DNA from: Axinella damicornis
Taxonomy: Eukaryota > Porifera > Demospongiae > Axinellida > Axinellidae
NCBI GenBank assembly: GCA_963931865.1
Contig: OZ007516.1
Span: forward strand, 4,933,897-4,997,896
Direction of reading: 5' to 3'
Length of the DNA stretch: 64,000 nucleotides
Below, piece after piece: positions 1 through 11,065 of this stretch. The stretch's first letter is position 1; the number at the start of each line of letters is the position of its first letter. A model generated the notes under the pieces. It had not been told where the DNA came from, searched no databases, and worked only from the letters and a program-made list of their open reading frames with translations. Position numbers and translations under genes: made by a program.

Positions 1-1880
1 TCGATATCTAAGTCTAGATCAGTTGTTAGGATTTGTATTCTTTGATTCACCTGGTCACATACGTACAGTTTGCCATTCTTCTTGTTGAAACCAATGTCAT
101 GAGGGTGGCTAAACTGCAGAGATTCACTGCCATGTTTGCCAACCGATTTAACAAACTGCCCATCTGAGGAAAACTTCTGAATACGGTGGTTCCAATAGTC
201 CACAACGTAGATATTGTCATCATCATCCACAGTCACACCAGTGGGATGGTTGAAATGCCCTTCTGCTGAACTGCTACTTCCGCTCCCTAAAGACTGAATC
301 TTCTTATCCCATTTTGGGGAGATGATGGAGACTTGGTTTCCACTGCTCTCAGTTACAATAATCCGACCCTTGCTATCTGTTGTCATACCCCAGGGTCTGT
401 TCAAACCTGGAATGACTTTGACTGGATTCCCGAGATCTTGGAGATTTGGTCTGACAATGACAGTGTGTGGACTGCCTTTGACGATGTTTCCATCAATTTT
501 GAGGTGCAGTTTATGTCTTCCTCTAGTGGTAGGCCGGTAGCTGACAGTGTATGTGCTCTTCCCTTCCCTCTTGGTGTCACATTTGACTCGCGTGCTGTCC
601 CTTGTGCACACTAAGCTACCACTGACATGTGCATCCTGGTGTAGTGCATCGCATACTCCATCATCCTTGTCCTTCGTATGCAGTGTGACTGTTGTTTCCT
701 CACTGACTGTTGCAGTTGTCAGACCTTCTCCAGTGGCGTAACTCTTGCTGCAGCAAACTGAGTGACCTGCTACAACTTCGGCAAATCCCTGGCAGGATAT
801 CTGGAGGTCCAGTGTATCATCTGTGAGCAGCTGGATATCAGCCTCTTGTTGAGGAGTTGCTTCATTGGGGTGGAAGTCGTCAGTGATCTGTTCAATGTGA
901 TTGAGTACAGGTTTTTTCATTGCCAGTATCTCTACCTCGCTGCATGTTTTCAGACTGCCCTCCATGTAATCCAGGAAGCCATGTATATTGAGCTGTGCAT
1001 GGACTAGCTCACACTTATCCCTTTGTGCTACCAGGTCTTGGAGTTTCTGCTGTGTTTTTTGGCGTAACTGGCTTGTCAGCTCTTCTTCCCTCTGCTCAAG
1101 GGCTTTGCAGAGGAGCTCAATACGCTTATGGATGTCAGCTTTGATGTTTGCTTCCTGTTCTTCTATTTCTTTTTTTCTGATGTCAAATGCCATGACTACT
1201 TTCTCGACAGTGGCTAGCTGTTGCTTCATTGACTGCAGACTTGAAACTATCTCTTCTTTGTGTTTTTGGAAGGTGTCAGTGACCGGGGCACAGTCGCATT
1301 CCCTATGGAGGCGTATGGTGCAGTCATCGCATATGAGCTCTCTGCAGGTCTCGCAGTAAACCTTGATCTCTTCTCGTGGATGCTTTGGGCAGTCCATGAC
1401 CCTGCTAGTTGGAGGAACAAGGTTGGCTGCCTCTTGGTGAATGTCATTGAGGCTAGCTATCTGGTGGTTTGCTAACCGATGTTGGAGTTTACACTTGGCA
1501 CACATAAACCCGCCACAAACACGACAGAAATCTGTTGCTGTGGATTTTTCGCTGCACATCTCACAATGAATCTTTTGCTGTTCTTTTACCTTGGTCAACA
1601 CGGCATAGATCTCAAGTAAGTGATTGATGTGGAAGGCTGTCTGCAGTCCTGAGACCCCAGTAGGGGGTAAAGATGTAGTTTTCCGACAATAATCTTCTGG
1701 ACAAGTCAGGGTATGTACGTTGTGGTCCTGAACCACTAAACGTTCAAGGCATTTCTTGCAGAACGTATGGAAGCATGGCAGCTGTTTGGGACTGGAATAG
1801 GTAGCATGACAGATGGAACATTCCAACTGAGATGTGATCTTCTTTAGTGCTTCTTCTGCTGCTTCCGGGAGCTCAGCCAT
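1..1880 (-). CDS. TRIM-NHL protein (RING, two B-boxes, coiled coil, filamin, NHL), partial
   Basis: One uninterrupted frame runs from ATG at 1880 to the left edge (626 codons, no stop), so it is C-terminally incomplete. Residues about 21-65 form a C3HC4 RING (C21, C24, C36, H38, C41, C44, C60, C65), the E2-binding module of TRIM ubiquitin ligases. Two Cys/His clusters at about 107-143 (IHCEMC...FCRVC...CAKC) and 165-200 (CPKH...YCETCRELICDDC) are B-boxes. A Glu/Lys/Gln-rich coiled coil follows (about 205-320), then a filamin/ABP280 repeat (about 400-500, ending SPHTVIVRP), then NHL propeller blades (HPTGVTVDDDDNIYVVD, HPHDIGFN). This order matches the TRIM2/3/32/56/71-type class; orthology cannot be assigned. 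Expected role: cytoplasmic E3 ligase and/or RNA-binding NHL regulator. The whole visible coding region is a single exon. The start is chosen because the RING begins 20 residues later, as usual in TRIMs. Confidence 0.93.
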   Translation of the reverse strand, partial: MAELPEAAEEALKKITSQLECSICHATYSSPKQLPCFHTFCKKCLERLVVQDHNVHTLTCPEDYCRKTTSLPPTGVSGLQTAFHINHLLEIYAVLTKVKEQQKIHCEMCSEKSTATDFCRVCGGFMCAKCKLQHRLANHQIASLNDIHQEAANLVPPTSRVMDCPKHPREEIKVYCETCRELICDDCTIRLHRECDCAPVTDTFQKHKEEIVSSLQSMKQQLATVEKVVMAFDIRKKEIEEQEANIKADIHKRIELLCKALEQREEELTSQLRQKTQQKLQDLVAQRDKCELVHAQLNIHGFLDYMEGSLKTCSEVEILAMKKPVLNHIEQITDDFHPNEATPQQEADIQLLTDDTLDLQISCQGFAEVVAGHSVCCSKSYATGEGLTTATVSEETTVTLHTKDKDDGVCDALHQDAHVSGSLVCTRDSTRVKCDTKREGKSTYTVSYRPTTRGRHKLHLKIDGNIVKGSPHTVIVRPNLQDLGNPVKVIPGLNRPWGMTTDSKGRIIVTESSGNQVSIISPKWDKKIQSLGSGSSSSAEGHFNHPTGVTVDDDDNIYVVDYWNHRIQKFSSDGQFVKSVGKHGSESLQFSHPHDIGFNKKNGKLYVCDQVNQRIQILTTDLDLDI

Positions 1881-2723
1881 TACCTTGTATGAAATCACAA
1901 ACGTGCACTTGTAAGTTGGAATAATTTTATTCATAGGAGTAATCTTGTACAGCAGGAGTAGCTACGTATAATGGCGTAAAGAGCGGAAGGGAAGGAGCGT
2001 GCAACGACCACGTAACAATCAAATTTGAAACCCTTTCCCACAGCAGTCCCATTACTACTTTTAGCTCGCAAGCGTACTGAGACTTCATGAAGGATGACTA
2101 CTAGAAAACCAGTTATTGAAATCCCATTGGTATAGCTATATAGTGAAGCAAATCACTAGTGACAGACCTTGAGAAAGTGCAGCATGAATGATCATAAATA
2201 GTTGATCAAGGCACTTGGCCATGCGGGCGTCTCGAGCTACTGTGGGACAGTTTTCTGAATTTAACTTGATCTCTTGCGTGGTCGTTGTACGCTCCTTCCC
2301 CTAGCTATATGGGAAATGCTAGAAGACACGAATATCAAGGGCGAGATCTTGACTCTGAGCTATACTGAACAAACCATTCGCCGCAAACTGTCTCCAGCTA
2401 TAAGAGGCTTGGAAAATGGCGTCAACAAAGGGAGTGGCGACAAGCCGACGACCCGCTTCTCTACCAGCGAAAAACAATACTGTCTCCTTTGATAGCTAGC
2501 TATATAGCTATGTAGCTTAAAATGACTACCGGTATTAGACAAAAGTTGCCGCTCACAATGCGTGTATGGATAAGTATTTAAAATTCGCACAGACGAATAC
2601 AGATTCCCGTACACGCTGCTACTACTAGCTTTCGATCACAATATATAGCAGTTATTGACCACGCCCATTCATGGCTGTCGTTTGCTGTTCCCGTTGAGTT
2701 GGTTGTGTGAGGCTGCCGTGCTA
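1881..2723. other. Upstream region of the TRIM-NHL gene, no gene seen
   Basis: Presumed 5' flank of the leftward TRIM-NHL gene. I see no TATA box near the ATG and no second coding segment; short ORFs here are compositional. Confidence 0.4.
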
Positions 2724-2840
2724 GAACAACTCGGCGAAGAGCTGCCATGCGATGTATACGGGGGGGGGGAACAACAACTCGGCGAAGAGCTGCCATGCGA
2801 TGTATACGGGGGGGGGGGGGGGGGGGGGGGGGGGGAACAA
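2724..2840. repeat. Two-copy tandem repeat ending in G homopolymers
   Basis: A unit of about 48 bp (GAACAACTCGGCGAAGAGCT... to a G run) occurs twice; the second copy ends in an uninterrupted run of 28 G (2808-2835). Confidence 0.85.
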
Positions 2841-3189
2841 CACAGGTTGCAAAAGATAGCTACATGCTTATGAACTTGATTATTATCTGCACTTACCATG
2901 CAAATTACTTGCTGGTTGCAATAAGAGTGAATCGCAGTGACAAATCAGCTAACTCAGTAGCTATAAGTTTCTCAGCACTTAACTCAGAAAGTAAAGTAGC
3001 TAAATGTTGCCAAGTGGAACAGCCCATCCATCAGTCACCCACTTCACCGTACGTATGGTCTATGAATCTCATTATTGTATCTGCCAGTAAAATCATGCCA
3101 ATTGGATAGTAGTCACCAATTTTACCCAAATAAGGTGAAGTGGCATAACTTATGAGTTCAATGAATACACTGTAGATGGACTGATTGTT

Positions 3190-3545
3190 GCTCATCAGTC
3201 AGTTGGCAACCACGCTCAGTCGCTCTCTAGCTCTAGCGATGGCGGCCAAAAGGAGATTATTACAGTGCTCACAACTTCGCCAGCACGGTATGTAAGCGTC
3301 AGTGAACAATAGCGATCATGGCCATGTGATCAGAATCTTCGTGTGCCATTCCTTAAGAGCTGGTCTGGCAACATAACTCATAAGTCGAAGAGAGCGCTCG
3401 AGCAATGGTGGCCGACGGTATGACAAAAGCGCTTGTATCTCCAACACCGAGGTGAGTTTCGGTACCAAAATTGTACGGTTGTGTCACTGCATGATAGCGA
3501 TAACGACGGTGTTGTCAGAATCGTTAGTCAAACGTTGATGTTTTA
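3190..3545 (-). repeat. Dispersed repeat, CACTCCTGGTA family, internal part
   Basis: Reverse-strand relative of the repeats at 31485-31966, 48501-49158 and 49159-49756: shared blocks include the Ser/Arg-like 'gagagagcgctcgag' segment, 'ttgtacggttgtgtcactgc' and 'tgatagcgataacga'. Termini of the family are not visible in this copy. Confidence 0.65.
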
Positions 3546-3587
3546 ATGGAATACTGAGCCATTGCTGGCCATCGTGCACTCCCCATA

Positions 3588-3596
3588 CACCCCCCC

Positions 3597-3649
<53 letters not shown>

Positions 3650-3653
3650 ACAC
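3588..3653. repeat. C homopolymer followed by (CA)n
   Basis: About 38 consecutive C (3598-3635) followed directly by nine CA units. Confidence 0.95.
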
Positions 3654-3999
3654 AATTACAGGACATAGACTACAACACACAAACATTGCCCTAATAGCTA
3701 CTTACGTGGCACAATTTCCCCCTACATGTATATGTACCAGGATTCAAGAGGCGGGACCTACTTATGCGCTCTTGCAGGAGTGTAATGAGGTGCCCGTACC
3801 ATGAAGTTTTTTTTTTACCTGTCTAGCACTACTACAGTGTTCATCACTAGTCATTTTATACTTATCGGTATCACTTAACGATACCATTATTTTATATACT
3901 AGGGGCATGCAGGGCATGTTTGGGGCGAGCGTGAGCAAGTTGTATTTCTTGATCAAATCGCTGTCACCAGAACCCATGGGACACCCATGGGAGCATTTT

Positions 4000-4400
4000 A
4001 AGTCACTGCAGTTGACTTAAATTGCCACGAAGATATACCGTATTACCCATGGACCATTTTACTAATTCAAGTCATTAAAGAGTAGGCCCCAATTGTCTCA
4101 GATCATCAGAGTAAGTTCCTTCCAATAATTATACCCAGAGAATGACTTAAGATGGTCCCATGAGTAATGGACAACATAGCATTGTATTGTGGGACCATCT
4201 TAAGTCAAATCATAATCATTAAAGAGTATGCCCCTTTCATCAGAGTAAGTCCCTGCCAATCGCCAAGTCGTGTTCAGAGAATGACTTAAAATGGTCCCAT
4301 GAGTAATTGACAGCATACTATATTGTGGGACCATCTTAAGTCAATTCATTAAAGAGAATGCCCCTGTCATCTGACATCATCAGAGTAAGTCCCTGCCAAT
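4000..4400. repeat. Tandem array of hairpin units
   Basis: Units of about 140 bp each hold an inverted pair: TGACTTAAGATGGTCCCA (4143-4160) with TGGGACCATCTTAAGTCA (4190-4207), repeated with one change at 4282-4299 and 4326-4343. Between the hairpins the same 'CATTAAAGAGTA(G/T)GCCCC' and 'CATCAGAGTAAGT' segments recur. A degenerate copy lies at 4002-4100. Confidence 0.85.
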
Positions 4401-5370
4401 TACCCAGTCACTAGAGAACTGTACAGGTCTGCTATAGGAATTAACTATATAATTGAGTTAGCAAGAGTTGTATATAAGTCACCAATTAGTACAGTGTGAT
4501 TACAAAGGTAATGCAGATGTAATCAAGGTGTAATGAAGTCACTAAATCATGACTTATAACCTCTAATGTCCTTGGTGAAAGTGCTAGTGATATGCTCGGT
4601 CTGGAGGTCCTTTCAGTGCTTTTCGATCAGCAGGATATAGCTTAGCTTTAGCTATGTTGCCTTTGCCTTGTTTGAGCTGCAGATCGCCTCGCCATCGATA
4701 TCTCACTTTTTCCCTGTGGGAAACGCTTACATCACACGCTCTGCTGCAATATGCTTAGCACAAACTGACTTATACGCCATTTTACGTGGGGTGGATTGTT
4801 TTTGTTTACATTCCGCATTCCTGTGCTTTACAGGATTTGTCACGGGTCGAAGGACATTTTATGCAGCCGACCAGTCACACTTATTGTCACAGACTGTGCC
4901 TCGTTTAGTTGGTAATTCCAATCAGTGAGTCTGCTCTTTGTTTGTGACCCAGTCTGGCAAGGATTTCGTAGGATATGGCCCTAGACCCCCACTCACAAAG
5001 GGAGAGCATCTGGCCAGTGACACAAGCCCTATAGACTCACTTAATGTGACCAATGAAATGTTATTGCAAAATTTATGATGCGATAGTGATGTATATATGC
5101 TGTGCGCCTTCAGGACCTTTCCACATAATTATATTGGCAGCTGCAGGTGCACATAGGCCTTGGATTATTCTACCCATTAGAGTTGGCACCCATTATCCAT
5201 TTTGGCTTACCTAGCTATAAAAAATGGTAGCTAATAATGCAGAACACGGTATAGCTAGCTAGCAAAGAGTCAGGCACAGGAGACCATAATTCTTATGGAC
5301 AATGCAGCTTGTGGTTTCATCCCCAGACTGAGACACGGAAATCAGGAATTCAGTAGGCTGCAGCTGGGAT
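4401..5370. other. No gene seen
   Basis: AT-rich sequence. The 86-residue ORF at 4668-4928 has no recognisable domain and no splice or paralogue support. Confidence 0.4.
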
Positions 5371-5384
5371 AGTCTAGCCGCTAC

Positions 5385-5515
5385 CAGGAGCGCATGAGCC
5401 GCCGCCTGGAGCTGGCCTGCGCCGGTCACGCGGGCGCGCGGAGGGCCGCCCTCCGTGCACGGCTTCGCCACGTGCCCGCTTGACCGGCCGGGCGAAGAGG
5501 GGCTACGGAGTCCTT
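5385..5515. other. Abrupt GC-rich island
   Basis: About 130 bp of strongly GC-rich sequence inside AT-rich DNA. On the plus strand 5387-5485 reads as an Arg/Ala-rich frame starting QERMSRRLELACAG and ending in TGA. Too short to name; it could be a CpG-type element or a fragment of foreign, bacterial-like DNA. Confidence 0.4.
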
Positions 5516-6154
5516 GCAATTTTCAGGCCAGAACTAGAATGAAACACCGGAAGTCACGTGAATGCAAATTCAAATCGTAAGAGCTCGAGCGCTCTCAATC
5601 CGGAGGAGGTGGGCCACTGCATACGTCACGAGCAATTATTACCTTTCTTTCATGTGACAGTGGACGGTTATTAAAACTTATTGCAAATAGCTGTACGAAT
5701 AGAAGACCGTTTCTGGGGCTGCTGTGGAGTGCTCCCAGTTGGCAATCCTCGAACGCGCTTTGCAAATGGACGAGACGGCCCCTAACCTCCACTCTAGTCT
5801 CGCAGGGCCGACGTTTGCGGCGCGCGTGGGGACCGTCTGGACCGGGACACTACTTCCACTCGTTTCTGCCATACCTCAGCTGAATCTTGAAGGGCTCGGC
5901 CTTTTATATTGACAACAGATGCCTACGCTTCCCTGCGAGTCGATATTCCAGGTGATTGCGCCGGGGCTCGATGTTGAAACTGTCGAAACATTGTCTATGG
6001 AAGTACTGTACTTAACATTCATTACGTAATCTATATTATCGGATTACACGTGACTTTAATGAGACCTGATTAGCAAAGGTCAACCTTGGCCGTCCTCCTC
6101 TGCTCTCGATCTCACAGAAAATGGATTGGCCCTTGAATATGTTTAACGTTGAGG

Positions 6155-6198
6155 CATAGATAATAAACTACGAAACGTTTCGTAGTTTATTATCTATG
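6155..6198. repeat. 44-bp perfect palindrome
   Basis: Arms CATAGATAATAAACTACGAA... and its exact complement meet with no spacer at 6176/6177; 22 bp per arm. Confidence 0.95.
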
Positions 6199-6349
6199 GT
6201 TGAGGGAGGTGGGCAGTTAGTAACTATATTCAGCACACTTCAAAATCACCGCTTATTTCATTCATGCAGTGGAATGGTGTCCAGTACAAATATTCATTTC
6301 ATGTGGGTGTAGCTACTATCTCAGGCATGCAGATGCCGTGGCTCTTTGT

Positions 6350-8280
6350 AAATTGCAACTGAGGCAACTCAACTTAGGTTGAATCAACCATAGATTCACC
6401 CAGTGATGTAATAAGCGCTAGCATCGTGATACATGGTGAAATGTGTAGCAGCCATGCAGGCAGTATTGCCTCCAACAGAACACTCTTGTCTTCTTCTAGT
6501 AAGCAGTGTTTGAGGAATTGACAATTATAACGGTATACATGCAGGTCCATTCTATATGGTGGGTGCTAGCTAATTCTGGTTCTTAGTTCTCATACGTACT
6601 ATAGCTAATACAGTGCATGTGCTAACCCCACTAGCTATGTTGTGCAATTTTTGCAGTGATGCATGAGAAACTAGCTATAGTGCAGTGCCATTGTATGAAT
6701 GATATATTGACACCTGGAACAAGCTTTCATTGTGATACATGAGTCATAATGCTCCTTTTCTTGGCAGTGACTGCATAATGTGTAGGGGGATGCATGCCAT
6801 GGGGGAGAAAGGTAAACTGCACAGGCTGTAAATACGTACTGTAAGAAGAATCCTGGATTGTTCTGTTTTAAATTACCTGCTCGAGTTGCTATTCTGCAAG
6901 GTGCACACCAATAATCCCTTGCAATGCTGGATCTGGTGCTGCAGATGTAGCCTCGTTCTCAGGCCCGTGCCGTTTTCGGCTGCACAAAGAATACACTGCA
7001 ACCAACACTAAGCTGGACAGGGGCCTGGGATGAGGCTAGCAGCTTTGCCAGTACAACATCTATTGGATGTTCATGCTGTAATATTCATTTGTTTTGGTGT
7101 TGGCTGCAGATATTCACATGATGATGTGTGTATTCATGCTACATATTAGCAAGAGGGAAGGCGAAGGGTGTGTTGTTTGTTTAAGTGACAAAAGGCGGGT
7201 TCTTGTTCGCTGGATTTGTTTGAGTTAGCTATGTAATTACCTCTGTGGCCACACACATCATATGGTGGATCCTTCCCAGGGCAGTTGATAAAACAAGGAT
7301 AATTAAGCGTTAATTAAGCTCTGCATTGGGATGATATGATGCGCTGATGGTTCTGCTGGGCAGCGAAATATACTAGACTCTGAAGATGAGCCAGACTCCA
7401 CCCCTTCACATGCACTTCTGAGTGTGAACCGAGCCAAATTTATAGAAGATAGAGTAGCTGTATCATTCTATGCACAAACCTTCCCATTTGCATGCCGATT
7501 TAAATTGGAAGTGGATATTGGTCCAGCAGGAAGTACCTTTAGTATAGGTAATAGGACACACATGCACATTCAGCACTGGCCCTGGCCGTAACAATTGCCC
7601 TAGCTACTTCTTGCCGGACCAGTATTTATATCACTATTGACAGTTGCAAAAACAGTAGTGCTATACCCCATTTGAGGCCCATTCAGATACCCACTATTTC
7701 TTAGTTCACTGTTCCCCATTTCACTAAGGCTGCACCAAAATTGATTTCATGTTACTTGATCGGACAGACCAGTCCTAAATTGTGACCTTGCAAAAAAAAA
7801 TTATGTAGAGGCTTATCTTAACACCAACTCTTGACCAAAGTTTGAGGTTTCACTGCTTCTTGGCAGCGCAGCGCTTGACATGCGTGGCTAACTGAACCAT
7901 GCCCACTAATTTTTGGTAAGGTAAAAAAATAGGCCCGCCGGATCCAAGAAGCATGAAATCAATTTACTCCATTTCCTGGGTCCCCTTTTTCCGTGCAGGG
8001 TCTGCACTGTTAAAATGTGGTGCTACGTAACACCCCTGGGGCACTATGATCTCCTGGTTATCATAAAAGATGTCATTGAAAGGTTGTCTTTTAATTAATA
8101 ACCAGCTGCAGGAGAGCATATATAGTGCCGCAGGGGTGTTACGTAACACCATATTCTTTAGGGTCCCCATGCATAATGAATGATTATTGCTGTTGTTATC
8201 ATTATTCCTGAGACCATGGGTATACCCATTCTGGGGGTCGTCATACTTCGCCTTGCATGCTCATCTTAGGCATGCACGTT
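6350..8280 (+). repeat. Upstream flank of gene A, duplicated at 42400-44390
   Basis: Collinear similarity to the flank of gene B: 'AACTGAGGCAACTCA' (6358 / 42400), 'GCTAACCCCA' and 'TTGTGCAATTTTTG' (6620 / 43389), 'TTGACACCTG(G/A)AACAAGCT' (6707 / 43459), 'GGTAAACTGCACA' (6808 / 43618), 'GGATCTGGTGCT' (6925 / 43699), 'CTATTGGATGTTCATGC' (7060 / 43726). No coding sequence seen; this is the left part of the tandem duplication unit. Confidence 0.8.
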
Positions 8281-8302
8281 CATCGTTTAATTAGTGCCGT
8301 GC

Positions 8303-8330
8303 ACTTCCGGGACCCTTGAGTGTATAAAAT
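8303..8330 (+). promoter_or_regulatory. Core promoter of gene A: ETS-like site and TATA box
   Basis: ACTTCCGGGA (8303-8312, ETS-family consensus) lies 10 bp before TATAAAAT (8323-8330). The same pair with the same order and spacing class precedes gene B (44411-44437), and sequence similarity continues downstream into a noncoding exon. Transcription start is inferred near 8355. Confidence 0.6.
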
Positions 8331-8354
8331 ACGACAGACTACGACGCGACGGTG

Positions 8355-8515
8355 CGATCATCGTAACTCCGCCTTCAAAGATCAGTGTGAAGTTGTTAGG
8401 AAAGCATAACTTACCAGGGTGATACATTCAAACTCCGAGAGCCTGTGCCACTCCTTCTACGAAAATTGCTGCTACTTCAGCCTGACTGAAGAGATTGCCG
8501 CGCAGAACGTTTGCA
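8355..8515 (+). other. Predicted noncoding first exon of gene A
   Basis: Sequence conserved with 44462-44620 ('GAGCCTGTGCCACTCC' / 'GATCCTGTGCCACTCC'; 'GCGCAGA'). Both end in TTTGCA followed by donor GTAAGT (8516). The 5' end is inferred from the TATA position. No long ORF is shared, so I treat it as 5'UTR. The intron to the signal-peptide exon would be 3.1 kb. Confidence 0.5.
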
Positions 8516-9261
8516 GTAAGTTGCTTAGTTTGAAGTCACCATGCATCAGGCTTACACATATCCCGGAAACGTTACTATAAACATACAGCCCTACGTACGT
8601 AAAAGTTTATGTGTATGAAACGGCAAAGCAAAGCAATGAGGTGCAGTGTTTGCTGTATATAGATTTTCCGATTGTCGGACATTACCGGACTTCGACCAAA
8701 CCACTGGTGCTTGAACTGAAAAGTATGTGAGCTGAACCACCCTTGAGCGGTTTAGTCGGCTAAAATATCGCAATCCCACACGGCTCGTTTGCACGAACGA
8801 ACTCCTGGGTCTATGAGAATGCCGTTTGTAAAGCCCAAGGATGGTAGTGTTTACACATCGTGTTGGTGTAGCTACCCTGGTTGGTGAAATCTTGAGGTAC
8901 TATAATTCAGGGCCGGCGCGGCCGGTACGGCCGGTAGCTACGGTTTTGGCCGTACCACTTTTTAGTCGCGGCTCTGGTATACTGTTCATAGCTCGTGTCT
9001 CAGTCACGCCTTGTTGAGGTACGTGTCTTAGTCAGACAGTCTCCGGATCCAAGTCGCTGTGGCCTTGTTGAAGTATACTGTTCATAGTTCGTGTCTTCTC
9101 TACTAGTAGATGGTCTCCGCAATGCCGTGATCGTGAGCCGTTTGTCAATACGCAAGAATACGTGCCTTCCGCGTCCTAGAAGTTATGCGCTATGCGCGCA
9201 AAGCGCGCATTATCGTGACAGCTCCTTTCCACATCGACGGTCACGGAAAGCAGAAAGCAGT

Positions 9262-9375
9262 TACGGTGCAGTGCAAAGCACGAAGGTGCCACGAGAGCCC
9301 ATCCAGACAACTGAAAAATGAAGGTGAAAATTTTTTTCCGCGCTTCACGCCTCTATTCACTGCCTCCGCCAGTGG
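9262..9375 (-). mobile_element. Fragment of the 5-bp-TSD hAT-like MITE family
   Basis: Shares 'GAAGGTGCCACGAGAGCCCATC', the A/T run and 'CCGCGCTTCACGCCTCT..TTCACTGCC' with the copies at 14850-15014, 26560-26752, 32112-32620 and 49794-50415. Surrounding DNA (8906-9530) includes 'CGGCCGGTACGGCCGGTAGC' and a G run; boundaries are not clear. Confidence 0.6.
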
Positions 9376-9570
9376 CCGTACCACTCCAAAATAGCTCGCG
9401 CGGGCGCTGCTATTTCCTTGAAAACAAAGTGTCCTATATCCGATTTGTTTGCACGCAGCGTCGCTGCCCTGGCGTATAGGCCTGCAAGGGCGTAGACAGG
9501 TTTGTAGGGGGGGGGGGGGGGTCAACTTAGCACGTCGTTGGTTGATATAATTATTATACCATCCGGGAGT

Positions 9571-9993
9571 TCCTAAGCTCGTTCCCAGGCAGTAGAAGAA
9601 ACAGCCTGCAAGTTCAAACTTAATTGTGTAACGTCAGGCAATTGCATAGCTACCTCGAGCTCATGCGATCGATGACGTGCACATGATTTTTCCATGTGCT
9701 GAGAATGGTCCTTTCAACTGCTTGCTGCAGGTTCTGCTATGGAAGGCAAGCAGATGTCATGCAAACTAAAATCATTATGCAGAGTGTATTGTGATTAATG
9801 GGTGTGACTGTGGCATTTCAACGCATGATCTATGCAATTGGATTTACTATTGTCATGTGACAACGTTTGAAATCTGATCATGATCGGTATACTGCCAACT
9901 TTCTGGCACACAGTGGAAGTAACAGTTCGAACTCGCGTAAGTTGCCAGGCCGTTTCTCATATAGCTACAGCCTGGGAACGTTAACGAGGCTAG
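9571..9993. mobile_element. Foldback element, TAGCCTCG family (degraded)
   Basis: Left end TAAGCTCGTTCCCAGGC, right end GCCTGGGAACGTTAACGAGGCTA. Arms also share 'AAGTT(G)CCAGGCCGTTTCTC' and 'TTGAACTCG' style segments with the copy at 15104-15554. Flanks GGGAGTTCC / GGAGTCACC resemble a decayed 9-bp target duplication. Confidence 0.65.
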
Positions 9994-10648
9994 GAGTCAC
10001 CACTTTAGAAAGTGGTCTGTGCGATTTTACTGCTTGGGGCTTTATACAGCACCGGCCTCACATATGTCTCCAGTTTGCATTGACACAGAATCAGAAGAAT
10101 GGCGAAAACGGGGAAATACGGAGGCATTCATCGATTATATCGCTCAAGTGCAATAAGGCATGACTCAATGATATTGACGTTACGCGGAAAGATTACGGTA
10201 TTTCGTTATTGATCCGCGGAAGCTTCCTCGTGGTTGCGATGTGAGTAGCTAAGTATGACTCCGGTTCTAGTCATCTGAAATATCGATCTGCTCCCATGAT
10301 AGTAGCTTGTTGTTACCTACAGTGGATGGCCTTTGAGTGTTGGAGATAGTCTTTGTCTGCTTTCCTGAAAACCACGATAGGAGTACTGCGGTTCATAAAT
10401 ATGAGGAAACATCATCTCAGTCGGAGCAGTTCCACACTGAATAGCCGACTTTTTTTTCTACTCATTGTGCTTCACTACCCAAAGATCATCCAGGATCACG
10501 CTTGGGATAGCAAAGGACGAAGGTTTGAAAGAACTGTGACCTGATTCGTTTGTCAAAATCGCTCATTTTCGGGATCGGTGCAAGACAAACTCTCTTATCT
10601 CCCGCGGGTTAGTAAGTTCTGGGACCCAATTGAGTTTTAGTTACCTAA
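9994..10648. other. Intron of gene A, nothing recognised
   Basis: No coding, RNA or repeat feature I can support. Confidence 0.3.
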
Positions 10649-11065
10649 AGGTCACTATTATTTGTGGGTACTAATTTTAGCGAATTGGGCATTCAGCTGA
10701 TTTGGCGAGTACTAATTTTAGCATTTCAACTCACCAGAGCCTGGCACTAATCCGTTCCAAGCGGCAACCGCGCTGCTCAGTCTGCTGGTAAAGGCTAGTA
10801 CAACAGGTAGGACAAACTCACTTTTCAGAATGATGTCTCAGGTCTTGCTCTCACCTCGTAGATAGCCTCTGATTCTTACTATACAGCTAACTACCTTCGC
10901 AGATTGCTTCGTAGGCGGCTAACTAGCTTATGACTCGCTCCAATTAATGCACACATATGTGACGTCACATGCTGCTAATACTATTGTTTGCGGGTTCAAA
11001 ATTTAGTGATTTTTTCTAATTCGCTAAAATTCGCTAAAATTAATACCCGCAAATAATAGTGACCT
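10649..11065. mobile_element. Harbinger-like MITE with TAA duplication
   Basis: Terminal inverted repeats of about 38 bp (AGGTCACTATTATTTGTGGG... against its near-perfect complement at the right) flanked by TAA on both sides (10646-10648 and 11066-11068). 3-bp TWA-type duplications are the mark of PIF/Harbinger elements. No transposase inside. Internal sequence around 10740-10850 is similar, inverted, to 21100-21190. Confidence 0.75.

Noticed and set aside
5259..5519. 86-codon minus-strand ORF across the GC-rich island
   Set aside because: Spans an abrupt composition change and lacks any motif.
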